From Carnegiea gigantea (Eukaryota > Streptophyta > Magnoliopsida > Caryophyllales > Cactaceae), in assembly GCA_029747015.1 (NCBI GenBank), contig JAKOGI010000344.1:22501-86500 (forward strand): a stretch of 64,000 bases of DNA. Reading direction: 5' to 3'. A program made the translations under genes and the position numbers. The notes under the pieces were generated by a model, which was given only the letters and a program-made list of their open reading frames with translations, did not search any database and had not been told where the DNA came from. Shown here piece after piece: positions 1 to 12,923 of the stretch (its first letter is position 1; each line of letters starts with the position of its first letter).

Positions 1-1467
1 ATTTGTTGTCATACCAAATCAAAAGTGAACATGATATGAACATACCAACACTGTTTTCATGTGGAGTGGTTGAACAATGCAGTTAACAATGCTTGCACGA
101 GGAAGGAAAGTTATCAACACGGCACTTTGTAATACAATAGAAATTTACTGTACTTTAGAGTAAAAGTACGTGAACCTAATCAACATTGTTTTTAAATGAT
201 TATCTCACTAATGAAGCTCAGAAGGCGTGAAATTCATGTTAGGAAAAATTAAATAATAAAATTCGAGCGATGTATAAGTGGAAGCAAAAAGATGCACATA
301 TTCAAGAAAATAAAGCAAGATCAACAAGATAATAATGAGCACATGATTTTTACGTGGAAACCCAAATCAGGAGATAACCATATGCAGAAAGACGACACAA
401 AATCCACTATATAGGTGAGAGTACATGATAAATCTCAAATGACATACGAGCTCAACAAGATCAACAGGAGAGATAAAGATCTCAAAGCAAATGCCCAAGG
501 AAGAGATCAATTACAAAGAAAATCTCTCAACACTAACTCTCAATAAAATATGAAATTGACAATGAAGATAGTCGACGAGGGACGGTGCCAAGAGGCACTC
601 CAAAGTGCCACTCAAATGCGAGCAACTTGCCCACAAAAAATGTCTACTGGAGTTGCCCAATTTATAGAGTTTGGAATGTAACTCTCACATGAAGGTGGAA
701 GAAACTAATTGATGAGCCATAATTCACCAAATAAAGACTCATAAAATGGTGTATGAATATGTTGACTAAGCTCTTGAACACCACCAATAAATCAACCATA
801 AAGTCTTACATTAAGCCCAGCACTAATTGTAAAAAAAAAAAAAGACTGTCAAAAAATTGAAATCAGCAAAGACAGCTCAAAAGTCTCAGTAGGCCCACGG
901 GCCTTGGGCCATACCACGACCCATCCGTGGGGCTATCTGCTTGGAAAGCAAAACTGATGCTGAGACCTAATGCTCAATGCTAGCTTGATAATTGGGCCAA
1001 GCATCATGTAGATATTGCTGCAAGCCGAAGAAAAGTTGGGCAAAGGCATAAATATTAGTAAAGTGCGCTGATTTCTTCTATCTCAATCAAACAAATTACA
1101 AATATGCCGGGCATGTTTATTTAATGCTAAAGTCAATGCTGATTTTGTTGCTTGGCCCAATCACAACATCACTAAAAAAAATAATTTTGCACCACACCCT
1201 AACAGTTCAATGACATGCAAAACCGAGACATTTGTATTAATCATCGTAAAACTTCAAAAAGGTCACCCTAAAAAGTCCGTATTACAATAACCTTTATATG
1301 AAACGGTCTTACCTAAGAATTTATGTTTAATTATTTAATGTAAGTCTACTTACATATAGTCATGTACTCCGAAGAATATGATATAATTTTTACCAAATAC
1401 ATTTAAACAGTGAAGTGTCATAGAAAAGACACTTTGCATGCGGAAAAAAAGAAAAAGAAAAAGAAAA
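1..1467. other. Intergenic sequence, repeat-like, no gene seen
   Basis: No open frame here resembles a protein I know. The part around 230-560, which includes a run reading like 'acgtggaaacccaaatc' followed by short phrases about 'gagataacc' and 'acaaaatcc', has the look of decayed plant LTR-retroelement sequence, but I see no paired LTRs, primer-binding site or domain to prove it. The stretch 840-1150 is moderately GC-rich with GGGCC words. It ends in the proximal promoter of the proteasome gene. Confidence 0.35.
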
Positions 1468-1478
1468 GCCCATGGGCC
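1468..1478. promoter_or_regulatory. Palindromic site II-type GCCCA/TGGGC element
   Basis: The sequence GCCCATGGGCC lies about 235 bases upstream of the proteasome alpha-2 start codon. It carries the TGGGCC/GGCCCA core (site II element) on both strands. Such elements are bound by TCP factors and are common in promoters of plant housekeeping genes. The core is seen directly; the role is inferred from position. A second GGGC-containing word follows near 1515. Confidence 0.45.
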
Positions 1479-1703
1479 TACGAATACAACAAAGCACTGA
1501 CGCACGGCTTCTTGTTGGGCAAGGCAGCTTAGGTTTCGGTTCATTGACAATACCCTCATTTCCTTGAAATCTATTGCCTTTCCCCCCCTCCCCCCCTTCT
1601 TTTTTCAAGTGCCCAGTTGATACGATCCCATTTGGAGGAGCACATCTCTGCAATTCTCTCTCCTCTCTCTCAGTCTCTTACTTCTGGTTCTCTGAAAGCG
1701 ACA

Positions 1704-4700
1704 ATGGGTGACAGCCAGTATTCATTTTCTCTTACTACTTTCAGGTACATTTCTAATACCTATTCAGTAATCCATCTTTGCAGCAATCACTTAATTCACT
1801 CGGATTTGTTTAGGTACTTTCATCGTATGTGTATATCAATGGCGAAGTACCTTGTTTGGGACGGGGGAAAAGAACAAATCTGACACTCTAGACGTTGTGG
1901 GTTATTTGTTTGCTTGAATGTGCAAGTGTTAATGGCTTCTTGGTTTGAGGAATTTAGTTGATTAGCTCAAAATACTGTTGATTGTGATTATTGTGAAACT
2001 GGGTTGTTGCATCTGATCTAATTGTTTTTGGTATCTGAAAATTGTACGCTGCGAAAAGCCCTTCGGGTAAGTTGGTGCAGATCGAGCATGCTTTAACCGC
2101 TGTTGGGTCTGGGCAGACGTCCCTTGGCATCAAAGGTAATACCAGACATTCCTTTGCTTTATATATGTCTACTATTCTTCACTGGATTATGATGCCAAGT
2201 TTTGCAAATCAAGGTCTTTTGTTTGGTTTAATTTGTTTTTGTATTTGTCTTATTTGGTTATTCTGTGCATTGGGCCATAATTTGGAAGGCTAAGAGTTTC
2301 TATGGCTTCATACGTGCTGGAATTAGTATGAATATGTTTCAATCTTTAGTTCTTTATGAAATCATCATCGTGCTTGATAATGGCTTAGGTGTTGAAGCAA
2401 TTGTTTGGGGTTATACATGTTGATAACAATTTGCTATAAATGTTCTTAATAATTCTGAATAGACACATTCATGTTGGAATTGACTCTGTTACTAAATGGA
2501 AAGCGTGTACATAGTGGACCTGAGATTGGTCTCCTTGCCACTTTATCAGTGCCATGTGATCTGAAGGGACAATCAATGGATTGTGTCCGATCCGGTATTC
2601 TTGGGCTATGGGATGTGCCTAGTTTACTTGCGGCTTTCTCTAAATGTCCTAGCACTAGGAGGATTTCCTATCCAACTTTTTGAAAATGTTGTACATGTAC
2701 AGATTGATGTTGTCAAAACAAGCCAAACTAGCAAACCTAGCTGGTGTAATGGACCAATGGGTTAACTAGGTGATTAAGTAGATTGGGCTGAACTGGTTGA
2801 CTTGGGTTTCTCTGGCTATCTTGTGCTGTGCTCATCAGTGCATTAAAGTCTACTCAATATAATATGTACGGAAAATTTAACCAGTCCTTGATATTTGAGT
2901 AGTTTTGAACTCAATTGAATTTTCGGTTTGGGAATTGATATTATATTCTGTCATTTATTTTTATCATATCCCATTTGAATAGAAAACTTGTAAGGAGAAG
3001 TCGTCCAAAATGCAGTAAGTTAAAGATATAGAATCTGCAAATAATAACCAATGGCTATCAAGTAAATACATTAAATATTAAATAGTATACGCAAGTTTGT
3101 GGTGAAGGACTTTGGTCTCTCCTCTGCTGTTGAGGAATGTATAAACTTTAAGAAATACAGTCACGTTCAGTCTTGCTGGCACCGAGTATTCAACATTTCA
3201 ACTTTTACATGAAGTTTAAAGAAAAAGAAAGAATAAAAATGGTTGAAACAGTTGAAACTGTCTGCCAACTGGCAGTTATCCTGGTTACTGGCTTTGGCCC
3301 TTTTCAGTTAAAGAGTACATGCAAACCAGACCAAGAATTGGTTCCCGATTGAGCTGAGTGGATCCAGTGGTGTGTTCTGGTTCATAACCAGGTACAAATG
3401 ACTGAACCATATTATGTCATTTTTGTCCAAGCAAAGCACCCCCGCCCGGGCCGGGGGAGGGGGTGGTGTTACAACTGTAGGCTACCACTATAATAAAAGA
3501 CAATGACCTGAATCAGGATCACTACTCATTATATTTATTTTCTTTCTCCCTCAAAGCCATTTGGAACAACTTGTTCAACAGACAACTCATGTACTTATGG
3601 CGTCCATAGGCCTTACCATGGAGTTCATACTTCACAGCAACAATATGCCGATGGACATTTTGTATGAGGTCTCTGATGCCATCACAGGATTCACCCTTCA
3701 TCTATGAAGAGCTTCCCAAGTTTCTCCAGTCAGGAGTTCTTTCAAAGCTATTTGTTCTGGTGAACCAAAGAGAAAGTTTTAGACTTCTTAGTAATACTTA
3801 GTTTGTATGCTTATTTTTGTTCTTGTATTCCATGTTTGTCCTATGTCTTTTGTCATGGTTTCTTTTCGTGTTAAGTTAATTTTTGAGAATTATGCTTTCT
3901 ATTCACGCTAAAATATTAAATGTGACCTTTTTATTGTTGGTTGAAGCGGCAAATGGTGTTGTTATTGCTACTGAGAAGAAACTGCCTTCAATCCTGGTGG
4001 ATGAGACATCTGTAAGTGGTGTTAGTGCCTCAGCGTTTACAATTCATCTGTGCTGTATTTTTGTTTGGAATAAGTGGAGGCCAAAAGAGAGCTTATAGCA
4101 ATGTAATCTTAGCAGTTCTGTGATAGTATTGTGTCACTGATCTGCTCTAATGTCAAAATGAAACCTTTTGGCCCTAGGTGGATAATACGGATTTATGGAT
4201 TAGTAAATGCCTAGTGAGTGTAGCTTTGCTGGTTCTCATTGTTGAGGTGCCTAAATCTTAGGATGCCTCACTCTTTGTTCTTTCTTTTTAATTTTATCAG
4301 TAATCTGCCTAGCATGTGCTACCTGGAGTGATGATGGTTTTGAGTCCATTGTTGTTTCTCTGTGATTGATCATAATTTTCCCTTTAGTTTGCTTTTACGT
4401 TTGTTATTGACTTTTAGCTCCTAATTTCCTATTGGTAGCAACTTGGGTAAGCGTTGGTGGTTTTGACCATCATCACATGGTCAGACAATTACTCTATTCC
4501 ATATCCTACTTTCAGATTATGCCTTCAAGAAGTAAAGAGACTTTTTTCAACCTAACATGTCCATGTCTGATATGTGTTGGGCATTGACACTGTTGATACC
4601 GTTGGACAAACGCAGATTTGTCAAATACACAGGGAATTGTTCCTGCAAGTTTTGTTCGTTTTCATTGACAAGGTAGACGTGGTACAATGGACAAAAAGTG

Positions 4701-7700
4701 TGAGGTTGTTCACATCCAAATACAACTCTCTCTCACAAGTAGTATGCACCAATTATAGGCTAGACAAACAATTAAATAAATAGGTTTTGGATCAATCCTT
4801 GCTAGCAGAATGATTTATAATTTACCTCTCTTCTTTTTGTTGGGGTTTCTCACTCGTCCATGTGTTTTTGTTGCATTGTCTACACGTCATGTACTAGTGT
4901 TTGGCTAATTAGAGGCACCAGTAAGTTGATGTCAGCGTTGTGGATGCGTTTCTTTAGCTTATTTGATTTTTTTATTTAACTTATTTAATTTTGTTTCTGT
5001 TATGCTAAATATACCAGCTCTGATGTTTGCCCTTTCAAAATGTTTTTCATTGGTCCCTCTTTTGGACGGGTGAGGGCGCTTACATGTAGACTCCCGCAAG
5101 CCTTGCTTCCGCAGGATCCACATTGGGATGGTGATCATTGTTGTCGTTTTCCCCCCATTTTAAGCTGTCTTTGGTTAACCCTTTATTTGTCTATGGAAGA
5201 TCACTGATAAACTTGGAATTCAGATATTTGTGGCAACTTTATTTCAACTTTCTCTGTGATACATTAGTAATTGTCCTGACTGATAAACAAGGGATTGAGG
5301 TACTGGATTTTGCTGTTGACAGTTTTGTATATATAGACTTCCAAAGAAGATTCAATGCCAAAAACTTGTGGCAAAATGAGAACTGGATTATGCATCGTCT
5401 ATTTATACCTTCTAGGGTGCTTACTTCTATTTGGTGAGGCAAAGTCTATGGTGTTCGGCACATTCCCCATTTGCAAGTCTGACTACCTTCACTTTATTGT
5501 GATGTTATGTTGCTGTCAAGAATAGTCTCTCTTAATCGGTATTGGAACCACCTTTGTGTTTCCATTTCTCTTGATTGAACTACCTATTTGTTTCTTTGAC
5601 TTCAGGTTCAAAAGATTCAACTGTTGACTCCTAATATTGGAGTGGTCTACAGGTTAGCTAAATATGCCTACTTTTAAGCAATGGCCAGTTAATAATGCGT
5701 ACTGAAAAGGTGATGCAGTATTACTGTTTGTCTGATCAGCATAGTCAAAGTCATTTGATCGCTGCGTTATCGGACTAATAGTCTTAGCCTTAAGTCTCCT
5801 GAAGTACTAGTGCCGTGCACAACCAAATATTGTGTTGTGGCGCGCATTTCATGCAGATGCATTAAAATTTAAAAGTGTCCAATTGTGGTGATCTCCAGTT
5901 GTCCTTTGTGGAAGACGAGAACGTGGAAAAAGAACAGAAGAGATTTTGTTTGGTATTTTCATGTCTTGATGTTAAGATAGCCTCCATCTTGCCTTCTATG
6001 TATCCATCCTTGTGTAGGGTAGGCATTGTCTTTTTTGTTGTTTATTTTCCCAGTTGCTTGAAGTTAATAGATGTATGTGTGTTCCTGTGGGTGATTAAAA
6101 TCCCTGGCTGCTTCATCTTCATTCTTGTGTTTGTTATATTGACACTTCCCTCTAATTTTGTGTTCATAGTGGGATGGGTCCTGATTCTCGTGTTCTGGTC
6201 CGTAAAAGTAGGAAGCAGGCAGAACAATATCATAGGTTATACAAGGTAACTTCATTAATTCTAACATTGTTGATCTTTGGTGTATGGAACTTTGAGGTTC
6301 TTGTTCTTCTATACTGTTGTGGCAATGGTTATGCATTATGTAGTCTTATGAGCTTCTTTTCCCCTTAAAACCGTCTCTGGTCCTGGTCATGTTTGGCGTG
6401 TTATGGAGAATTGCTCTTTTGTCGCTAGATTATTTTCAATCACTATCATCCATACTTGCTGAGGAGTTATTATCTGGCTTTATTCCATTCTCATTTCATC
6501 ATTAATGAACGTCTTTTTTCTCATCTTTGAGAAAGGGTTCTGTAGTGTTCAAAATTGCAGTTTTTTTACTTATTTATTCTCTGGAGAATGTGTATTTGTT
6601 TCACCAATGTTGCTAATTCCTCTGTTTCTGACGACCTGTTTTCTTAGTGATCCCTTCCCATTCTGCTGAACCATTACTGCAATAATACTTGTTCTATCAA
6701 TGTGTGGACTTCGTCCCTTGCTCATAATCCTGCACATATGCATGCTTGTGGCAGCAGTATTAACTGATCTGCAAATTGCTTGTTAGGAACCAATCCCGGT
6801 CACACAACTTGTTAGGGAAACTGCAGCAGTCATGCAAGAGTTCACTCAATCAGGGTAAGATTGATGTTTTAGGGTATTTCCCCCCATTTATAAGTTAGCT
6901 CCTATGGTAATGCATACATTTTTCTCATTTTCAACCTGTGACCACAATTGGCCTTTTATAGTGAAAGCAGAGTGTTTATTACTGTAGTCCAACTTTCCAT
7001 TGATGTTTTAACTTTGCCTTTGTCTGGAAGCCTAAGATGCAGCATTGTGCATGGTTCTGAACTTGTGATCCCCTAATTGCAAATGGACGTGTAATCAAAA
7101 TTACATTTAGCATCCTATTTATAGGTCTCCTTACAAACAATTTCCTCTGTTGATATACCTTTTGTCAACTTGATATCCTTCAGCAGTTGATCAGTATGAA
7201 ACTCTGTACTCTGTGCCCCTCCATGAACATTATAACACTTCTGCACTCCCTTTTATTATTCTCAAGAAATTGGCCGCATTTTTCAAAATTCATCTTTGCA
7301 GTAGAACTATCTCTGGATTGAAATGATAAGGAAGGGATGTCTCATTTGTGGTTCTAACCTTAAGTTGAGACAGTTGGGTTGAGATCTATTCGTGGAAATC
7401 TTATTATTGTAGAGTTCGGCTGTGAGTCCTGTTGTTTAAAGCTTTTGATTCTGTGTTGATTTCCCCCTTTGTCTTTCAACAGTGGTGTCAGACCTTTTGG
7501 GGTGTCTCTTCTGATCGCTGGATTTGATGACAACGGTCCACAATTGTACCAGGTACTTTATGAATGAACTTTAATGATGGGTATGGTTAGTATTTGATTC
7601 TCAATGCTTGTTGTCTGTGCATTCTCGGTATTAGATGGGGGTGGTTCATACTTAATTTTGAATGCATGTTGTCTGAGCATTCTAAAAATTAGTTTGGTGT

Positions 7701-10700
7701 CTTTTTTGCTGTAAAGCAAGTGCAGACAAAATAAATTGTGGCATGCCTTCTCTTTGATCACTGTTTTTTGCGGCTACACCAAGTAAACTTACTCTTTAGC
7801 CATTAGAAGATAAAAAAAAGAGACCAGGATTCAGAATTGAGTTTTGATGTTATATATAAGAAAAAGGAAACTAAAAACAAGCTATGGATGAGCGTCGAAT
7901 AGCTAGCAAGTCTAGACTTCAATTAATTTTTCGTTTCGGGAGCAAGATGCCAACTGTAAAGATCTGGGATTTTATCAATTCGGCATAGTGCTTTTTATCC
8001 TTTCCGAAGAAAAGCTTACTTTTTGCTAGAATAATTCCATTTGTATTTCAGTCATAGTGGTCTGTAAAAAGTTCAAATACCTAAGAGGATAGGAGGAAGG
8101 GTAAATCTCAGCAGCAAGCAGGGAAGTCTCTTTATATTTTAAACTCACTTGGGTTCAAATATATTTTCCTTTTGCGTTTGTTATCCTCAACAAGGGATAA
8201 TAATTGCTGTTTGCCTTGAGAGTTCAGACAACTATGAGAAGTCATTTTACCATGATGTGTTTCATTATTTTATGTCGCTGTTGTGTTTGCTTAGTTTATG
8301 AGCTTCTCTTCTCATAGAAGTAAAAGGTGGAGAGGCAGGCCCACATAACACGTTGCTGATTTGGATTCCTTATTTCTATCTGTGTGGACCAGACCTTGAC
8401 TTTCTGCTTGTCTCCATGACAGTTGTCATACTAATGTTGATTTTAAATACTTTTTGTATTCTTAGGTCGACCCCTCTGGTTCATACTTCTCATGGAAGGC
8501 CTCGGCGATGGGCAAAAATGTCTCAAATGCGAAGACATTTCTTGAGAAAAGGTAACTAAATGTGGTGCTGTTGAATTAGCACCACTTTGGTCACTCTTTT
8601 TCAATTTTTTCTTTATTTGAAAATGGTATTAGAGCAGTACCTGTTGTCTGATGAAGATTAATGTCACATGATATGCATTTAGCATATGTCCTAATTCCTG
8701 TGTCATTTTTTCAAGTTTCAGGGAATGATGTTTGTTGTGATTGCCTCTTTTGAACATGAGTGATGCTCCCTTGGTGTTCTTTTAGTGCATATTTTTGATT
8801 ACTCATCCCCCCCCCCCAAAAAAAAATCCCTCAAACTTGTGTGTAATTGGGATTATTTGGCTTTTTGGAAGAAACAATTGACCCACTGTGGCTGTGTCTG
8901 CGGCCTTCTATATAGCTTTTCAATATGATTATTGATTTTGGCATGGCTTTTTTTTTTTTGTAACATATGCCCTAGCCCTTACCTTGACCGAAAATTTGGG
9001 GTCATTCTGGTATGGTATAGGGTTTGAGTCTAAATTTGAGGATCATTGCTCAACAAGTGAACTGTTGGTTCATGTTTGGCTTGGCTTCGTTAGTTTGTCC
9101 CGGGTAAACAGTAATCATGCGGTGACTTCACATATAAAATTGTATAGTTTGTAAATCTTTGAGCATCTAAGCAAAATGATGAGGATGCTGGGCTTTTTAT
9201 TGAGGACTAAGAGCGCACTACACCGCAACTTTCCTTTTTATTTCCATCTGTATTGGTCAAATTCAGGTAGTACCTCCCCCCCCCTTGCACGAGTATCTCA
9301 TGTAAGGCCATCATATTATTTGCTCCTGTGAATAAGTGCTTTTCTGAAATGTGTAATTTGTTTGTCGGAGTTCTTAAGTTAGTTGCTAGTAGTCTCTACA
9401 TTCCGTATATCCTTATCTTATTATGGCTAATGAAAATTCAAAGCAAAATGATGTAATGCCCTACGTTAAGAGTTTGTTCTTCTGTTCAAACAGGTATACT
9501 GAGGATATGGAACTTGACGATGCTGTCCACACTGCTATATTAACATTGAAGGAAGGGTAAGAAACCACCGATGGTCTTTACTTCTTCGCCTCTCTCTCTT
9601 ATTGCGCGTGAGTACATTTTTGCCATGCATATGCCATTGTTGCTTCTAGCTTATATAGGCCATATTTCTTGCCTATGAGGCCGGACCCCCCCCCCCCGCG
9701 GAAGGAAAAAAGGGGGGGGGGGGAAGAAAGGATTTGGGGGGGGGGGTTGAAGCCACGAGGGTGGGCCGGGGGGGGGGCGTGGAGAACTTGGTTCTGTTGT
9801 GTATTATGGGTTAAATGGCAAGGAATGTTTGGGACTTGGTTGTTCTAGACTTCCGAAAAGTACTGTCTTCAATCTGCTTCCTATTTTAAGTTTGAGCCTT
9901 AGCATGGAGAGTTTAGGATGGTATATATCGGTCATTATGTCCATTTGTCAAGTATCATGTTGATCAGCAAACTTAACCACAAGCTTTCTCTGAGCATGCA
10001 CACTGAACAAACAAACAAACAAACAGGATGAGATCTTCAATGCATCTTCTGCCGTTGAATCATTATGCTTTTGTTGATGTGAAGTGTGCCATTGCATCAT
10101 TATGCTCTTGTTGATGTGAAGTGTGTTAAATCTTTCAATATTTATATTCATGTTGATGTTAATTTATGCTGTTTGGTTGTTCTTCTGGTGGCAGTGTATT
10201 ATTATAGATGTGAATTCTCCATGTAGATAGTGGAGTTCAGTAAGTGCTTATCCTTAGTAACCTGTTTCCTCCCAATGGTTGTACATGTTGTTTGGCCTCC
10301 AGTTTCCATTGAATCAAATGACTGTCCCTTGCTTCAGGCAAAATTTGATAACATTATGGCAGTTTGCCACGCCCCTTAAGTATGAATTTGATATGTCTTT
10401 GCTACTTTGGTGCCACTCTCCTTACAGCTTTACAATTGATGTTTGTTTCTTGATGCTTTTCCCCCACAAAATTTTTACGTCAAAATTCTAGCTATGTGGT
10501 AACACTGTTGGTCCTTTGCTTATGAATACTAATTCAAGTATGCAAGCTCTATGACTTGATTGAAGCTGACTTGCTATGTGGTATTTATGTACTCGTTTGA
10601 AGAGAGGAATGATTGGGATACAGTTAATATCTGATACGTTTTTGTCTTGGACAGATTTACTTTTTCTACTATGTCTTTGCAATGTATCTATTTCGCTTTT

Positions 10701-12923
10701 TAGGCAGCTGAAAAAGTGACTCTTGGGCAAGCGTTTTTAGCTTTACATTTTGGTGGACTAAGCAAAAATATCTTACTGAACCATCTACTTCTTTGTGGTA
10801 AGTAGGTTTAAATTATTAGAAATCTAGGGTCCTATGCAAACAACCTTATTGTGACTTTGGTGAAGGCGTATATGCTTGTGAGTTCCCCCCCCCCCCCCAA
10901 AAAAAACCCCAAAAAACCCCAAAAAACCTGCAGTCCTCTGATGTATCTGTTCGGTTATTTGAATTGGTTTCTGCGATGGATTTGTTACTTTTTATGTTGG
11001 CATAACTGCATTTTTTAGTTTAAAAGAGCTTTGGCCCGTTTCGTTGAATACACATTTATATGTGGCCTTCAGGTTAATTTTTCTCTGATCTGTCGTCTTT
11101 TCCCCATCTTTTCTCTTTGGGGTTATGCGCAGTTTTGAAGGCCAAATATCTGGAAAGAATATCGAGATTGGGATTATTGGTACTGACAGAAAATTCAGGT
11201 GTGCATTCCATCTTATTTTTGCCTTATAGTTAGTCCTGTCAAGCGTTTTCTGTTAGGATGCCGGTGTGCTGAAAATCCAATGCATCGAAAGGCTTATTTA
11301 GTAAAGAGTGGATAAGAGGGGGAAAAGAAAAATATAAGGGGAAAAACAAGGTTTTTTTCCTCATAAAAAAGGTATTTTGGGATGGAGAAAGAAGGTTTCT
11401 TGATGAAGATGAGCAATCAAATGCTGTCTTCTGAGAGAGTCATTTGCTTAACAGACGGTGGATGACTAGTGCTATACTACACCATTGTTCCCATCCCCAT
11501 CGGAGAGATATTTGAGAGGTACTTGTAATCAGTCTGTATCATCATGACTTGAAGAAAGTGGAAATCCTTTGCTTCCTTCAAGGAGGGATATCATTCCTGG
11601 CAACTCGTCTAAGCGAATTTACATTTCATTCCACAAGGAAATAAAAAAAAGGCTTTGTTTTAGATGGAAAGTTAGGGATGATAGGCGGGGGGGAGGAGGG
11701 GGCTAGAGTTACGCCATTCATATCTAGCATGAAGGAGCGAGCCAGCCTGCATTACTTTCCCTGTCTATTGAGGTTTTGTTGGTTCGGGAAATGACGAATT
11801 CTAGACATTGGGCAGCCATACGTCCCTTGAGACAGTTTACAAGTCACCCGCGGAGATCTATCTATTTGTTTACTTTGGGTTGGGGAGGGGGTTTAGAACT
11901 TGCTTGAAGAAAATTTTGTTTGAAAAGCAGGCAGGTAAATTCCCTCTTGTGTTATAATGTTTGAACGAAGTGTCCCTTTATGATGTCAGTGGACTTGTTT
12001 GTTGTGGTGGAAACCATCAACTTCATTATGATAGACTGTTAGTCTGGACCTGTAGAACTGACCGGGCCCTTAGCTGACAGGAGAAACCTGGAATAGGACT
12101 ACATAATTTGGGCCCGAACCCAAATTGATCTAACCAATACGCAACCCAACCCCAATTGTCTTACAGAGGGGGCTCTCCCTTGTTGCAAAACAAATTATTA
12201 GACCAAATATCAATCAACTTGACATCAATTGAACCAAGATTATCCAAGCTGAATCTTGGTCTAAAAAAGCGCACCCGAGGCATGCCTAGGTGCCTCAGGG
12301 TGAGGCGATCAGGTCAGCGGCTCGGAGGGGATGAGGTGTGCCTGAAGGATGTAAGACTATATCTTTATCCTTTTTCTTCTTTTTCTCAATCTTATCATTA
12401 CCTTTTTACTTCTTATCTTTCCTTGGCAACTCCTGTAAGTGTGTTTGGGAGAAGTATAATGATAATATCACATATCTTTGGACTATTTGCGGTGTTATTA
12501 GTTATGTTGATGTATAATTACTTTTTTGATGCAATTATCTAACATGATTCTACAGAATATGCTTTTTGAAATGCAATTGACTTTTAAAAAATTGCATAGA
12601 AGTGTGCCTCGCATCCCTCATGCCTTCGCCTCATGCCTTGCGCTTTGGGACTCTATGAGCCTTGGCGCACCTCATGCCTTTTAATACTAAGGCCCCAATC
12701 TGAACCAAGTCAAAATGTGATCAACTAAACAAACCCCATAGGATGTAATGGGTCTAACTATAAGTCTATAACCATATAGTTGTGTAAGAATTCATCAACT
12801 CATGAGTTACTTCATATTTGCATCCTTAAAATTGGTGTTTCTGGCATTGAGAACGTTGTTCACTCTGGTTGCAGAGTACTAACTCCAGCTGAAATAGACG
12901 ACTACTTGGGCGAAGTGGAGTAA
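1704..12923 (+). CDS. PAB1: 20S proteasome alpha-2 subunit (PAB-type), 11 exons
   Basis: Non-catalytic alpha-ring subunit of the 20S proteasome core. Alpha rings gate substrate entry and dock the 19S cap, in cytosol and nucleus. Exons, each bordered by GT...AG: 1704-1744, 2059-2135, 3947-4011, 5606-5652, 6170-6245, 6787-6854, 7483-7552, 8466-8551, 9494-9556, 11133-11198 and 12875-12923. They join to 708 bases, 235 codons plus TAA, with no frame break, the length typical of plant alpha-2. The protein opens [19 protein letters not shown], the N-terminal alpha-subunit signature, and ends in ...[14 protein letters not shown] acidic residues (IDDYLGEVE). Other recognisable parts are [15 protein letters not shown] in exon 3, [20 protein letters not shown] in exon 5 and [10 protein letters not shown] in exons 6-7. 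Introns are large; introns 2, 3 and 10 exceed 1.5 kb, and intron 10 carries a MITE-like insert. The symbol follows the Arabidopsis orthologue. The start is the first ATG of the conserved N-terminus. Confidence 0.96.
7594..7692 (+). repeat. Short direct duplication in proteasome intron 7
   Basis: Two neighbouring copies of a segment reading roughly 'tgattctcaatgcttgttg'/'taattttgaatgcatgttg', followed in both by a 'tctg.gcattct' phrase, are spaced about 60 bases apart. It is an imperfect tandem duplication inside an intron with no sign of function. Confidence 0.5.
8807..8826 (+). repeat. C11-A9 compound homopolymer
   Basis: An uninterrupted run of 11 C is followed directly by 9 A in intron 8 of the proteasome gene. 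It is one of about a dozen C-run/A-run junctions in the window (others at 10885, 41840, 43390, 43655, 45258, 46308 and 47055). Confidence 0.9.
9686..9778. repeat. Extreme G/C homopolymer cluster in proteasome intron 9
   Basis: Within 93 bases there is one C run of 12 and three G runs of about 10-12, separated by short purine spacers. The C run could pair with a G run as a hairpin, or the G runs could form a quadruplex. Its composition is unlike the AT-rich intron on both sides. It may be real low-complexity DNA or an assembly or polishing fault. Confidence 0.7.
10052..10128 (+). repeat. 37-bp tandem duplication in proteasome intron 9
   Basis: The phrase 'cattatgct(t/c)ttgttgatg' plus 'tgaagtgtg' occurs twice, at about 10061 and 10098, giving a period of 37 bases. 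An (AAAC)n run lies just upstream at 10008-10025. Confidence 0.7.
12261..12688 (+). mobile_element. GCGCC-rich MITE-like element in proteasome intron 10
   Basis: A segment of about 430 bases begins 'taaaaaagcgcacccgaggc', ends 'gcgcacctcatgccttttaa', and has A/T-plus-GCGC ends that are roughly inverted repeats of each other. The same sequence, in the opposite orientation, occurs at 47512-47974; the inner phrase 'ttgcatagaagtg.gcctcgc' is nearly identical in both. Two dispersed copies with fold-back ends point to a non-autonomous DNA transposon (inference). No transposase is present. It accounts for the apparent open frame at 12156-12542, which is not a gene. Confidence 0.7.

Noticed and set aside
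12156..12542. 128-codon open frame in the proteasome gene
   Set aside because: It lies within intron 10 and overlaps a MITE-like repeat that also occurs at 47.5 kb; there is no coding signal.
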